The position numbers and the translations under genes are program-made. Of a DNA stretch of 64,000 nucleotides, positions 43,261-53,491 are shown piece by piece. The stretch spans positions 14,869,501 to 14,933,500 of the forward strand of contig OW203992.1 of assembly GCA_934047225.1 (NCBI GenBank). The letters are read 5' to 3'. The notes beneath the pieces are model-generated. The model was not told the DNA's origin. It saw nothing but the letters and a program-made list of their open reading frames with translations, and did not search any database. Every line of letters starts with the position of its first letter. The first letter of the stretch is position 1. This stretch comes from Ypsolopha sequella (Eukaryota; Arthropoda; Insecta; Lepidoptera; Ypsolophidae).

Positions 43261-46200
43261 CCTACAATAACAGAGCACTATGAAGGCGAGGACGACCAGC
43301 ACTCAGCACACTCAGCACACTCATCACACATTCACTCATCACATACACACTCAGCTCATTTTCACTCAATGACTTCAACTCCAACAGAGAATTCCTGTGA
43401 CTCCGCACAACGTGTAGTGAACGTCACTAACACACCAATTTTGTTGCCAACCGTCTCACTTAAAATAGCAGACGTACATGGTCAATTTCACTCAGCACGA
43501 GCCCTGTTAGACTGTGGAAGTATGCTGACTCTTTGTTCTCAGCGCATGGCCACAATTTTAAATTTACCATTAAAACATACATCTCTAAAAATCGCAGGAG
43601 TTGGAAATCAGCACACACAAAACTCAAAGGCATCAATCACAATTGTATGCCGACCTACTCACCGTGACACACCTATGATCACGGCCACAGCCCATATATT
43701 GAAGAACGTAACTGGGTACCTACCGTTGGAAAAGGTTCCAGATCTCGCTCAGTTAACAGGTCACCCACCGATTCCTCTTGCTGATCGAGAATATCACACA
43801 CCAGCTCCGGTTGATCTAATACTAGGATCTGACGTTCTTGGTCAAGTGTTAGACGGAACCAAGGTTTCGCTCGGCCCTGGCAAGCCCATAGCCTTCGGCA
43901 CGATATTCGATTTTACATTAATAGGACCTTTCGAAAGTTTACACACCTCACCCACGAATCAGGTCAATTCCGTTCACATTGTCGGCTCTCACACGGACTC
44001 AGAGCATTCCACTCATGACATTCACAAAAGTCTTGAGAGGTTTTGGGAATCCGAGGAACCCCAAACCTACAAGCATACCAGCCCATTAGAGGATCAGTGT
44101 GAGGACATTTTCCGCACCACAACTACTCGTGAACCATCAGGTCAATATATGGTTACACTGCCCTTTCTGCACAACGCGCCGACATTAGGTTCCACTCACG
44201 CTATTGCGCTACGCAGGTTTCTCAATTTAGAGAAGAAGCTGCTAGCGAACCCGCCCTTCCGCTCGAAATATGTAGAATTCATGTCAGATTACATAAAATT
44301 GGGACATATGTCGCCGTGTCACCCCAATACCTTTGCTCATAAATCCCATTTCTATATCCCACATCATGGCATATTCAAGCCAGGATCAGAAAAGTTACGC
44401 TGCGTGTTTGACGGAAGTTGTAAGAGCTCAAACGGCGTCAATCTAAATGATTGTCTTCATACAGGTCCAGCTCTTCAGCAAGATATTGTTGACATTATCA
44501 TGTCCTTCAGGATCCACTCACAAGTTTTCAGCACAGACATCCGAATGATGTTCAGAAATATCCTCATTCACCCAGAGCAAAGACCTTTTCAACTCATTCT
44601 CTGGCGGTCTTCACCCGACCAGCCCCTGCTCACGTATGCCCTTAATACCGTCACATATGGATTAAGGTCCAGCCCATACCATGCCATCCGCACTTTACTC
44701 CAATTGGCTGATGACGAAGGTCATCGCTACCCCCACGCTGCTCAGGTCCTCCGCAAATCAATATTTGTGGACGACATTCTCTCAGGTGCAGATTCTGTGG
44801 AATCTGCTCAGTCGCTCCAAAGCGAGCTGATCGAGTTACTCGCTCTAGGTGGCTTCCAGCTCAGTAAATGGACCTCCAACTCGCCTCAGCTCCTTGAACG
44901 GTTCCCAGATGACCAGTGCGACATGCCCAAGGACTTTGACTTCAGTCCCGACTCTAATTCCATTAAGGTTCTGGGAATACAGTGGATTCCTCAAACTGAT
45001 GAGTTCACTTATCGCATTTCTCTGCCCACTCATGCTCAAGTCACAAAGCGCTCCATTCTCAGTACAGTAGCGTCTCTCTATGACCCCAATGGCTGGGTTA
45101 CTCCAGTCATCTTCCGCGCAAAGATTCTTCTCCAGAAGCTTTGGCTTCTGAAAATAGGATGGGATGAGCCTATCCCTGAAGAAGTCCACACAGAGTGGCA
45201 ACACATCTCAGAGGATCTTCCTCAGCTCTCAAACCTCCGTTTACCTCGACACATTTGTAAGTATAAGCCCACGTCTACTTACTCACTTCACGGGTTCGCG
45301 GACGCATCAGAGGCTGGCTTTGGTGCCGTTATCTACCTTCATGAGCGCAATACCACTGGACATGTCAATGTACACCTAATCATTGGCAAATCCAAGGTCG
45401 CACCCATTAAGACTCGCCTCTCAATCCCGAAATTGGAGTTGTCAGCCGCGACTCTTTTATCTCAGCTCATGACTCGAGTGTCAGCCCAACTGTCAGCTCA
45501 TATAGCCATTCAAACACACACATGCTGGTCAGATAGCACAATAGTGTTGGCATGGCTCAATACCCCACCTCACCGATTACAGACTTTCGAGGCCAATCGA
45601 GTGGCTAAAATCACAGCTACTTCAACTAGCAATACGTGGAGGCATGTGCCCACAAACCTCAACCCTGCTGACTGTGCAAGCAGAGGCATGTCTGCCCAGT
45701 CTCTCTCACTTCATGACCTTTGGTGGTCACCCAGTTGGCTCAAAGAACCTACCTGCACTTGGCCCAAGATGCCACCCGCTCTAGGCCATCATGCTCTTCC
45801 AGGCCTTAAGCCCAAAAAGGTACCAGCACATATAGCAGTCCCAGATATCGATCTGGACTTGCTCACTCGCTACAGCTCACTTGACAAGCTCGTCGGAGTG
45901 ACGGCTTGTATTAAAAGGTTCATATTCAATTGTCGGCACAGCCCAGATGCACGGCGCTCTGGTCCGTTGACAGCTAGTGAACGCAGGGACGCTCTGTTGC
46001 ACTGGGTCCGCTCTGTTCAGCACAATGAGTTTGCTGAAGACATTAATCGTATCCAGACTGATAAAGTTTGTCCCGTTCGGCTCCAGCGCCTCTCGCCCTT
46101 CATAAAGGACGGCCTCTTGAGAGTCGGTGGTCGTCTCTCTCACGCGTCAATTAGGTATGACGCTCAACACCCACTCATTCTACCCAGCTCAAGTCCGCTC

Positions 46201-47403
46201 GTAGATCTCATCATAGACCATTATCACAAAATACACTGCCACCCTGGCGCTGACACATTACACGCCATATTACGCCAGCAGTACTGGATTCTGTCCGCTC
46301 GTCGTATTATTAGACACCGCGTGTTTAAATGTATTAGATGTTTCCGGTGTCGCGCTCAGCCTAAGGCTCCGCTCATGGCTGATCTCCCAGTAGACAGAGT
46401 TACTCCTCAGCCAGTTTTTAGTCACGTCACGACGGATTTTGCTGGCCACTTCTTCGTTAAATCCAGCACGTTGCGGAACGCGAAACTCATAAAGGCGTAC
46501 TTTTGTATTTTCGTTTGCCTCGCAACAAAGGCGGTTCATTTGGAACCAGTCTCTGCACTCTCAACGGAAGCGTTCTTTGCGGCATTGCAACGTTTTATCT
46601 CACGTCGCGGTACTCCGGTTCTCATTCGCTCAGACTGCGGCACAAACTATGTAGGTGCTAGGAATCAGCTCATTGAAGTTCAGAACTTCCTCAGGTCAAA
46701 CAATGATGCAATCACTCACAAGCTCGCGAATCAGCACATAACTTGGTTACTGAACCCGCCTAAAGGGCCTTGGTTCGGCGCTCTGCACGAAATAAACGTA
46801 AAATCCACCAAGCAACTACTTTATCGCGTGATAGGTGAACAGCACCTCACTTTTGAGGAATTCTCTACCCTTTTGGCTCGAATTGAGGCTGTACTCAACT
46901 CAAGACCCCTCTGCCCAATTTCATCCGACCCTACGGACTTTGAACCTCTCACGGCCGGACATTTCATTATTGGTCGTCCGCTCACCGCTCTACCTGAGCA
47001 GTCTTTTGACGACAGACCCATATCTGCTCTTAAACGGTTTCAACTCATTCAAGCGCTCTCTCAGCGCTTTTGGACTCTCTGGTCCAGATCCTACCTCCAT
47101 ACCCTGCAAACCCGCTCCAAATGGCTCTCCCCTTCTTCCCCTCCTCAAGTGGGTGAACTGGTCCTCATCAAAGAGGATGACCTGCCTCCGCTCCAATGGA
47201 AGTTGGGGAGAATTCTCCGCACGATACCTGGCAAGGATGGAGTGATCCGAGTTGTGGATCTGGACACAGCTCATGGAAATCTGCGACGACCTGTGTTCAA
47301 GATAGCCAGGCTGCCGTTGGATTCAGCTCAAGAGGAGCCGCCGCCCCGGCCCCCCCAGGATGTTCACGCTACCAGCGTGACGTTCGCGCATGTGCATGAC
47401 TAA
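43258..47403 (+). CDS. pol: BEL/Pao Pol polyprotein (protease, RT, RNase H, integrase)
   Basis: Open in the gag frame directly after the TGA; the first ATG is at 43369 and residue numbers below count from it. A His/Ser-rich linker (HSAHSAHSSHIHSSH) precedes the aspartic protease with D48-C-G (canonical D-S/T-G) and a second GSD motif near residue 152. The RT has D390 in FSTDIRMMF and FVDD at 466-469 (YVDD box). RNase H has GFADAS with D645. The integrase has an HHCC-type zinc region (HKIHCHPG ... CIRC) and D1023, D1089, E1141 in DFAG, SDCGTNY and LHEINVKS. All catalytic residues are present. The last 14 codons lie inside the 3' LTR. Expression is inferred to need readthrough of the TGA; separate initiation at 43369 is the alternative. 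Confidence 0.93.
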   Translation, partial: LPTITEHYEGEDDQHSAHSAHSSHIHSSHTHSAHFHSMTSTPTENSCDSAQRVVNVTNTPILLPTVSLKIADVHGQFHSARALLDCGSMLTLCSQRMATILNLPLKHTSLKIAGVGNQHTQNSKASITIVCRPTHRDTPMITATAHILKNVTGYLPLEKVPDLAQLTGHPPIPLADREYHTPAPVDLILGSDVLGQVLDGTKVSLGPGKPIAFGTIFDFTLIGPFESLHTSPTNQVNSVHIVGSHTDSEHSTHDIHKSLERFWESEEPQTYKHTSPLEDQCEDIFRTTTTREPSGQYMVTLPFLHNAPTLGSTHAIALRRFLNLEKKLLANPPFRSKYVEFMSDYIKLGHMSPCHPNTFAHKSHFYIPHHGIFKPGSEKLRCVFDGSCKSSNGVNLNDCLHTGPALQQDIVDIIMSFRIHSQVFSTDIRMMFRNILIHPEQRPFQLILWRSSPDQPLLTYALNTVTYGLRSSPYHAIRTLLQLADDEGHRYPHAAQVLRKSIFVDDILSGADSVESAQSLQSELIELLALGGFQLSKWTSNSPQLLERFPDDQCDMPKDFDFSPDSNSIKVLGIQWIPQTDEFTYRISLPTHAQVTKRSILSTVASLYDPNGWVTPVIFRAKILLQKLWLLKIGWDEPIPEEVHTEWQHISEDLPQLSNLRLPRHICKYKPTSTYSLHGFADASEAGFGAVIYLHERNTTGHVNVHLIIGKSKVAPIKTRLSIPKLELSAATLLSQLMTRVSAQLSAHIAIQTHTCWSDSTIVLAWLNTPPHRLQTFEANRVAKITATSTSNTWRHVPTNLNPADCASRGMSAQSLSLHDLWWSPSWLKEPTCTWPKMPPALGHHALPGLKPKKVPAHIAVPDIDLDLLTRYSSLDKLVGVTACIKRFIFNCRHSPDARRSGPLTASERRDALLHWVRSVQHNEFAEDINRIQTDKVCPVRLQRLSPFIKDGLLRVGGRLSHASIRYDAQHPLILPSSSPLVDLIIDHYHKIHCHPGADTLHAILRQQYWILSARRIIRHRVFKCIRCFRCRAQPKAPLMADLPVDRVTPQPVFSHVTTDFAGHFFVKSSTLRNAKLIKAYFCIFVCLATKAVHLEPVSALSTEAFFAALQRFISRRGTPVLIRSDCGTNYVGARNQLIEVQNFLRSNNDAITHKLANQHITWLLNPPKGPWFGALHEINVKSTKQLLYRVIGEQHLTFEEFSTLLARIEAVLNSRPLCPISSDPTDFEPLTAGHFIIGRPLTALPEQSFDDRPISALKRFQLIQALSQRFWTLWSRSYLHTLQTRSKWLSPSSPPQVGELVLIKEDDLPPLQWKLGRILRTIPGKDGVIRVVDLDTAHGNLRRPVFKIARLPLDSAQEEPPPRPPQDVHATSVTFAHVHD

Positions 47404-47795
47404 TTTTCGCGGCGCAGCGCTGGCGCCACCTGGCGACACAATGGACTCGTGCGCTGGCGCCAACCCGCGGTTCACTCACTCTGTTTCGCCGCAACCGTCG
47501 ACCTAACGATACGTGTATGCACATTCGCGCCGCCACAAACAATATCGCGTACCTACCATTTAGGTTGTGAAAGTGTAGTGTTCACCAGTGTAGTGTTCAC
47601 GTTACACCAAGACATTCTGCACATTCCTGACCAAAGCGCCAGCTTCATCAGCCCAACAAGAAGGCTCAGCCCGTCAGCGCATTCGTCGGCTCGCCCACAA
47701 CATTCATCAAAGGTCAGTCAGTTTACCCACAATTCAATCAATCCAATCAATACTTAAATCCCATCAGCCCTGCATTCCTGTAGCCAGCGGTTACA
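47361..47795 (+). repeat. 3' LTR (435 bp)
   Basis: Reads as identical to 40043-40477. It is followed by the ATCGT duplication. The pol stop (47401-47403) is 43 bp inside it. A purine run (AGAGGAG, 47331-47337) is the only PPT candidate nearby, but it is 23 bp upstream with a C-rich stretch between. Confidence 0.95.
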
Positions 47796-47809
47796 ATCGT
47801 TATTTATAT

Positions 47810-48197
47810 TTTCAATGCAAGTGCTCGTAAAGACCCACTTTTTATGCATCAAAACCGAACAGAAAGTCGATTATTTTGCCCTAGGGCTTTATTATTATTA
47901 ATTTTTTTTATTTATTTACAATGGTTGGCTAACCTGCAGCCTTTCCTGTGTACCATAAATCTCATACTTTTTTTTCCACTGTTTAACGGCTCTGGATACA
48001 GTCCTTTTGAGCCAATTACAATTTAAAGTTACAAATTATATTTGTTTTATTTCCTCACACTATGCATTGAAAAACGTAGTATGATACACGGACGTAAGAG
48101 CAATAAATTACTCGGTTACTTTTAAAACACTCGCTACGCTCGTGTTTTAAATCGTCCTCGCAACTTATTCCTTTGCGCCCTTGTAGCATAAACTACT
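47810..48197 (+). repeat. TTCAATGCATGTGCTCG repeat, copy 5
   Basis: Full-length family member starting 10 bp after the BEL target duplication. The BEL element thus sits at the edge of this repeat. Confidence 0.8.
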
Positions 48198-48272
48198 ATT
48201 AAACCAATGTCGTTTAGAATTAAACTGAAACTTTGTTTTTATTTTATCATCTTACATTTAGAAAATAGTTTG

Positions 48273-48669
48273 AGGTAGCGTTCCAATATGCCTGGGTAAA
48301 TGTAAAGTTGTAAAATGTAAAAGTAAAAGTGAAAAAGACTGAGACAGAATTTATTTACTACTCATTTTGGAACGGCCACTTTGAAAAGGCAGTTGATTTA
48401 CGTGGCAAAGTATATTTTGTTTATTTATAATTAGTCCTTACAAAGAATTCTATGAACCAGAAACTAAAAAAACGGCGCGTAAATGACAAAATAATGTGAA
48501 AGTGAAAATTTACCCCTGAATTTACGGGGCCTAAAAGTGAATTTTACATTTCTGACAAGGTTTATGAACGACTTAAAGTGTTCGGTGCTGTTCGGAGCTA
48601 TTACTCGGGTGATTGTGAAACGGGTGACAGTTAATTTTTACCTTACCCCGGTGTTTAGGAACGCTAGGT
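48273..48669 (-). mobile_element. MITE with TAGCGTTC/GAACGCTA ends, copy 2
   Basis: Reverse-oriented relative of 23980-24440 with ends AGGTAGCGTTCCAATATG and TAGGAACGCTAGGTA. A short perfect hairpin (CACAGTAGA...TCTACTGTG, 48672-48695) lies just beyond. Confidence 0.65.
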
Positions 48670-49061
48670 ACCACAGTAGAGAATATCTACTGTGACGCTA
48701 CCTAAATGTCAAATGAAGTACTGTGAAGCAGATAACATCTCGTGAGTACTTTACTTGATAGATTTTTTTCAGAGTATCGTAAGTTATTTTCCCGGATTTT
48801 CCTTTGATAATCGTGATTCTTTATTACCATTTACGTTTTTATAATGTAATTCGCCATAAAACGGAAGGCTTTTATATTTTAGCAAAGGAGTTACGTAACT
48901 TCTTTGCTAAAATAATAAGGTTATAATAACTTCACAACCTATGTCAAGTCCCAAAAGGTCTTTGATTTTTTAGATTGGTAACTACTGTAAGTTGAATTAT
49001 TATTCTGGCACTACCCGTTTGACAACGACGGCGACGGTGAACGCCGCGTCGTCGTCCTGAG

Positions 49062-49155
49062 AACGACACTCGTCTTGATAATGCCGAAATTATATCGGTG
49101 AAACGGTTGGCATATAGTCAACAACAATCACACGCGAGTGTTCAAGCCGTATGTA
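49062..49155 (+). repeat. Penelope-like tail motif, copy 2
   Basis: CTCGTCTTGATAATGCCGAA, ATATCGGTGAAACGGTTGGC resembles Penelope-like element tails and parallels 31395-31490. Confidence 0.4.
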
Positions 49156-49674
49156 ATAATAATTTAGTATGTCAGCTGACGCGAGTTTTAATAATATTAT
49201 ACTGTCAGTTGAATTCATAATTTATCATTTAAAAACGGATAGACTTACTTGAATTATGTCTCGAATCGCGATACGCGACATTGTTTAATTCTGTCCAAAT
49301 TCGTTCTCAAGCGAGAGTGTCTTTCGTCAGCGGACGCAATCAGAAACAATTCGAAACATGTCGCGTGTCGTGAGATAATTCATGTTATCCGTTTTTTAAT
49401 AAATTAATTAAGTTTCAGATTTTAATAAAATAAAGCATGTACTCGTAGATCCCTAACAGTTTCAAATTGAACAAAACAAGTTCAGCAGAAAGTCGAACGT
49501 CTACTATTTTACACAACTTATTGAGGCTATGTTCCTGAGACAGTATACAAGTAGACAAACAACAACTTTGGGAGTACTTCGGAAGGAAGAGCATAATTAT
49601 GGAACAAAGAACTTTCACAAACTTCGGTGGAGAAGGGTCGATTCTCCGGATTTGTAACGATTAAGAAACATAAT

Positions 49675-50290
49675 CGTCGTACACCAACCAATACCGCGAA
49701 TGTAATTTTTATTATTCTTTATGACTTTTAAATTCTGAATAAAACATAAAACGCTTAATATATTTTCAATGCAGTTGCTCGTAAAGTTTTCTTTTTTGTG
49801 TTACAAAATTATGCGGAAACCGACTCTTTATTTCACGCGTGAAATAAAACACTACTGAAATCCTTTACGTGTGAAATAAAGTAATTTTTTTAAGTTTTTG
49901 ACTTTGTGGTGCATGGTGCAAGTCATAAAATTTAAAAAATTACAAAGTTGCAAGGAGGTTTTGCTGTCCAAAAAAAACAATTATTTATAAGTATGCGCGC
50001 TCTAGCAATAATTGAATGATTATAAACACCATTCTTTATTATACTTATTTTTTTGTTGTATTTCCTCCAAAATGCATTGAAAAATGTTGTAAGATACTTG
50101 AGCGTAAAACCTTAATTTCCGCACGTGTATCTTAAATAACTATTAATTACACCGCGTTGCTAATAAAAAAAAAACAAGAAACTTGCGTGCTAACACCAGT
50201 CAAAAGCTTAACCATTTTCTATTTAGTTCAGAATTTTAAAGTAAATAATAATACAAAATTACATTCGCGGTATTGGTTCTTGTACGACGA
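49675..50290. mobile_element. foldback interrupted by a diverged TTCAATGCA repeat
   Basis: The left arm GTCGTACACCAACCAATACC, GCGAATGTAAT is inverted at GAATTACATTCGCGGTATTG-like text (ACATTCGCGGTATTGGTTCT, GTACGACG). Between the arms lies 49764-50135, which begins TTTTCAATGCAGTTGCTCG and contains ATGCATTGAAAAATGTTG, an old diverged member of the TTCAATGCATG family. Confidence 0.6.
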
Positions 50291-50324
50291 TATATATTTT
50301 AGCTAATACCAATTACCAATAGTT

Positions 50325-50392
50325 TACTATATGCATAAACGGTATTTTTAATAATATTAAGGTAGCTTCAAAATATGCATTTTCGGGTTGGC
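50325..50392 (+). repeat. fragment of the inner palindrome family (17758-18025)
   Basis: GTTTACTATATGCATAAACG, TTTTTAATAATATTAAGGTA and GCTTCAAAATA match the left arm of 17758-18025. Confidence 0.6.
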
Positions 50393-50545
50393 TTTTAATA
50401 TTATCTAGCGTAACTTGGTGTATATAAGAATGTATTTGGGTCTAGAGGCCCAAACTGTGATCCACAGTAACATTTTTTATTGCCGAACACGCTTTTGTAA
50501 ATTTTACAACACGCACTGAAAGTTGTGTTTTGTGGATCGTAAATG

Positions 50546-50920
50546 GACTTCTGTACTGGTAGGTTCAAACGGTCTAAAAGGCGACTTCTGTTCTGGTAAT
50601 TAAAAAATATTCAAAAACCGACTTATCGCACTCCGACTCTGTATAGTTTTGTGGTTACTACCCCTAGAGTATATATAAAAAGCCAGAGGCGCCGAGGGAG
50701 GGCAGCCCCCGCCCGAAGTAATAAAGTGCAGGCAACCGTGCGAGCCGTAGCGGCGACCAGCAATCCGAAGCTGCGGAGGTGAACATGGGTGCCTGCATTT
50801 TGTTAAGCAAGGGTGAAGGGGCTGCTCATTCCCAAGCGCTGGAGCCGATGCAGAAGTGAATTTGTGTCAAAAAAGGAACTTCTGTACTGATAGGTTCAAA
50901 GGGTCCAAAAGTCGACATCT
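50546..50920 (+). other. TATA-led GC-rich unit between direct repeats
   Basis: ACTTCTGTACTGGTAGGTTC at ~50550 and ACTTCTGTACTGATAGGTTC at ~50869 are direct repeats ~320 bp apart. Between them lies a strong TATA box (TATATAAAA, 50672-50680) followed by a GC-rich stretch and a 24-codon ORF (50785-50859, starting MGACILLSKGEGAAHSQALE). The layout looks like a promoter with a short transcript, possibly the 5' region of an RTE-like retroelement whose tail is at 52390-53135. Not assigned. Confidence 0.35.
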
Positions 50921-51514
50921 GAACCTATTCAAATGGTTCAAAGATCGACACTGCAAACCCAACGTAAATTACTGTGATAACAAAATCAATATCTGTGTCT
51001 TATATTTTAAAGTTATTTTCATACGATTTTTGAAATAAACAATCAAAACGACGCGCCTCTGGCAGTAAAAAGTGGCACAGGGGGTTCCGCCCCCTCACCC
51101 CGCTTCTCTCTCCCACTTCTCTCCGCTCATAAATCAGTAACAATCTTTCATTTTGAGGTTATTTCCATACGACTTTTTAAATTCGGTACAAAAAATACCG
51201 CACACCTCCAGCAAGAAAAAATTACACAGAGGTGTTCCCCCTCCCCTTCCCTTCCACCCTCTCCCCATAAATCAGGTAGATGATATCAAAAAATTAACCG
51301 GATTTTCCTTTAGAGAGCACTGAGGTGGGAACTACCTGAAAAAAACAAAATTAAGAGACTTAATTTTTGGACTATTATACTTCTGCTAACAGCCTTTTTT
51401 TTTAATGGGCTGTTATCGAGAAAACGTTTATTTTCACAAAATAATAAAATAGATATCCCAGGGAAAAAAATTAAAAATTCTGTATATAAATGTTTAATAT
51501 GGAAATAACTACCT

Positions 51515-51787
51515 TTAGTATATCTGTAAGTTATATACTATAAGTTCCGCGTGTTTATCGTTGTTTGGTGACACTTCGGTAATTAATAACGCAAGCCCAG
51601 AAGTAACTAATTGTGCGGACGCCCTACTGGTCCAACCACCAATACCATCTGCATCGATGTCATCCCGAGCCCTGCGAGCCGCAGCCCGCAGTGTGAGGTG
51701 TAACGTCGTCGCGTAAACGTCAGAAAAACAAATGAAACTATATTTTAATTTGAAATCACTTTTCATTTCGAAGTAAATTGGCTGCAA
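51515..51787 (-). other. possible minus-strand exon or TE fragment
   Basis: One minus-strand frame is open for 90 codons with a GC-richer middle reading TLRAAARRARDDIDADGIGG, WTSRASAQL. Codon third positions are mixed and splice sites are not convincing. Kept only as a candidate. Confidence 0.2.
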
Positions 51788-51987
51788 ATTTAGAGCTACT
51801 AAAGTATATTTTTTTGCACGAAGATGTAAATGTGTGGTGCATGAACCATTTACATTGCAACATTCAAAAGTTCGGTGAAAATGTGAAATGTCTCATGCAC
51901 CATAAAAGTTCAAATCGCATTCTCCTCTATGACGAACTGTTAGTTGCAAAAAAATATACTGTAGATCTCAGCAATATAAACTTTTAA
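51778..51987 (+). other. unassigned ORF (69 codons) ending at a palindrome
   Basis: Reads NLELLKYIFLHEDVNVWCMN and further to a stop at 51985-51987, ten bases into the palindrome at 51976. It has no ATG start (TTG), no recognised domain and may be a fragment of a transposon ORF. Confidence 0.2.
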
Positions 51988-52325
51988 CAAAAAAATAGCA
52001 ACCGACTTCAATAGTAACAGCAGTCATTCACTAAAAAGTTGATAATAATTCTATAAAGACCGATGGTACCGAAGCAACACTTTTGCCGACTTCTTTCTTC
52101 CTGAAACGTTATGTTATCTAGAAGTCGGCGTTCTTATATTGGTTTCTATGTTGCTATATCGTAGGAAATACGCCGACTTCTAGATAACATAATGTTTCAG
52201 GAAGAAAGAAGTCGGCAAAAGTGTTGCTTCGGTACCATCGGTCTTTATAGAATTATTATCAACTTTTTAGTGAATGACTGCTGTTACTATTGAAGTCGGT
52301 TGCTATTTTTTTGTTAAAAGTTTAT
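51976..52325. mobile_element. near-perfect palindrome, 155-bp arms
   Basis: The arms 51976-52130 and 52171-52325 are inverted copies with a single mismatch seen (ACGTTATG against ACATTATG), separated by 40 bp. The outer ends read ATAAACTTTTAACAAAAAAA and the inverse; the inner ends GAAGTCGGCG and CGCCGACTTC. Such symmetry implies a very recent origin or gene conversion between arms. The motif CCGACTTC is also found in the RTE-like tail at 53110. Confidence 0.9.
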
Positions 52326-52389
52326 TTTATTTCACATTTTTTAGTGTTGCTGGGTTAAATTGTGAGGTATAGGTAGTTCTTGCAAACGT

Positions 52390-53135
52390 GGTGTTAATAT
52401 GAAACGAAGTTCAAGTGAGTATAAGTAGCCATGTTTGAGTTGCTTCCTGCTGTCAGCACCCTAACACAACATGATTACCGCAATCTCGAGTTATGTGCTG
52501 TCATCCGTTGAAGAGTTCTACGGTGATGAAGCCAAGATCGAAGGTCAGGTGGGTACTCTGGCAATTTTCAGCAATGCCCTGCAATGAGCACCCTAACACA
52601 AACTGGTTGCCGCAATCCAAAGTTATGTGCTGTCATCCGTTGAGGAGTTCTATGGTGATGAAGCCAGGATCGAAGGTCAGGTGGGTATTCTGATAATCTC
52701 CAAGTAATACCCTTGAATCAGCACCCTAACGCAGTGATTGCCGCAATCTCGAGTTATGTGCTCTGATCCGTTGAAGAGTTCTATGGTGAATATGTTGATG
52801 AAGCCAGGATCGAAGGTCAGGTGGAAGAATGTCGATTTTCAAGTAATACCTTGTAATCAGCACCCAAGTACATAGCGATTGCCTCAATTTCGAGCGATAT
52901 GCTGTCATTTTCTGAGGAGTTCCACTGCCTATCTCTGAATACCTTCATCAAATCATGACCAAACCCTAAATGGGACCAACCTGGAAGTATACTCTTTCAA
53001 ACAAAAAAAGAATTGTTCAAATCGGTTGGGAAATGACGGAGTTATGGAGTAACAACGCCAAAAAAAAAAAAAAAAAAAAAAAAACATACAGTCGAATTGA
53101 GAACCGCCTCCTTTTTGAAGTCGGTTAAAAAGTCC
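52390..53135 (+). mobile_element. RTE-like LINE 3' UTR with ~125-bp tandem units
   Basis: Four diverged units carry CAGCACCCTAAC, GCCGCAATC, GTTATGTGCTGTCATCCGTT, GAGTTCTATGGTGATGAAGC and GATCGAAGGTCAGGTG, from about 52454 to 52930. After them come GAAATGACGGAGTTATGGAG, a 24-A run (53061-53084) and the ending ACATACAGTCGAATTGAGAA, CTTTTTGAAGTCGGTTAAAA. This ending is characteristic of a widespread lepidopteran RTE-type LINE. No RT coding is retained here. Confidence 0.65.
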
Positions 53136-53491
53136 TGCAGCTGCTGTGGAGTTTTACAAAAACAAACATCCTAGATAAACTGTGCCAACTAGAAAAGTGA
53201 TTTAGAGAAAACCTAAGAGAAAATGGTTCATTAAAAATTTATTGTTCGACTATCTCGTATTCTGGACGAAATAGTATTTTTCGTGCTGAGTAAGAAAGAC
53301 GCTTTTTCTCTTTCCTGAGGAATGAAGCTAGTTTCGACGCGACGTTCAGGTGGAGTAGACATTAATTAATCATCAGAATCACTTTTAAAAAAATTCGCCA
53401 TTTTTCCCTTGCCTTTGCCCCGCGGCGCGGCTTGGCTTGAAGTGGCCAGTATCTTCTTTTTTTTTGTTCTCAGTCAGCCATCTAGGTTAAA

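Larger units (their letters stand above)
40043..47795 (+). mobile_element. intact BEL/Pao LTR retrotransposon, 7753 bp
   Basis: Two LTRs that read as identical, a 5-bp TSD, a primer-binding site and large gag and pol ORFs with protease, RT, RNase H and integrase in the BEL/Pao order. No inactivating frameshift was seen; the only interruption is a TGA between gag and pol. Matching LTRs imply recent insertion, and the element may still be mobile. Its codon use and base composition are richer in GC than the flanks. The 3' flank is another repeat (47810-48197); the 5' flank lies near a LINE remnant. Confidence 0.95.

Noticed and set aside
44845..47274. Several ORFs of 60-136 codons inside pol in other frames
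   Set aside because: Shadows of the long pol frame, which carries all the domain motifs.
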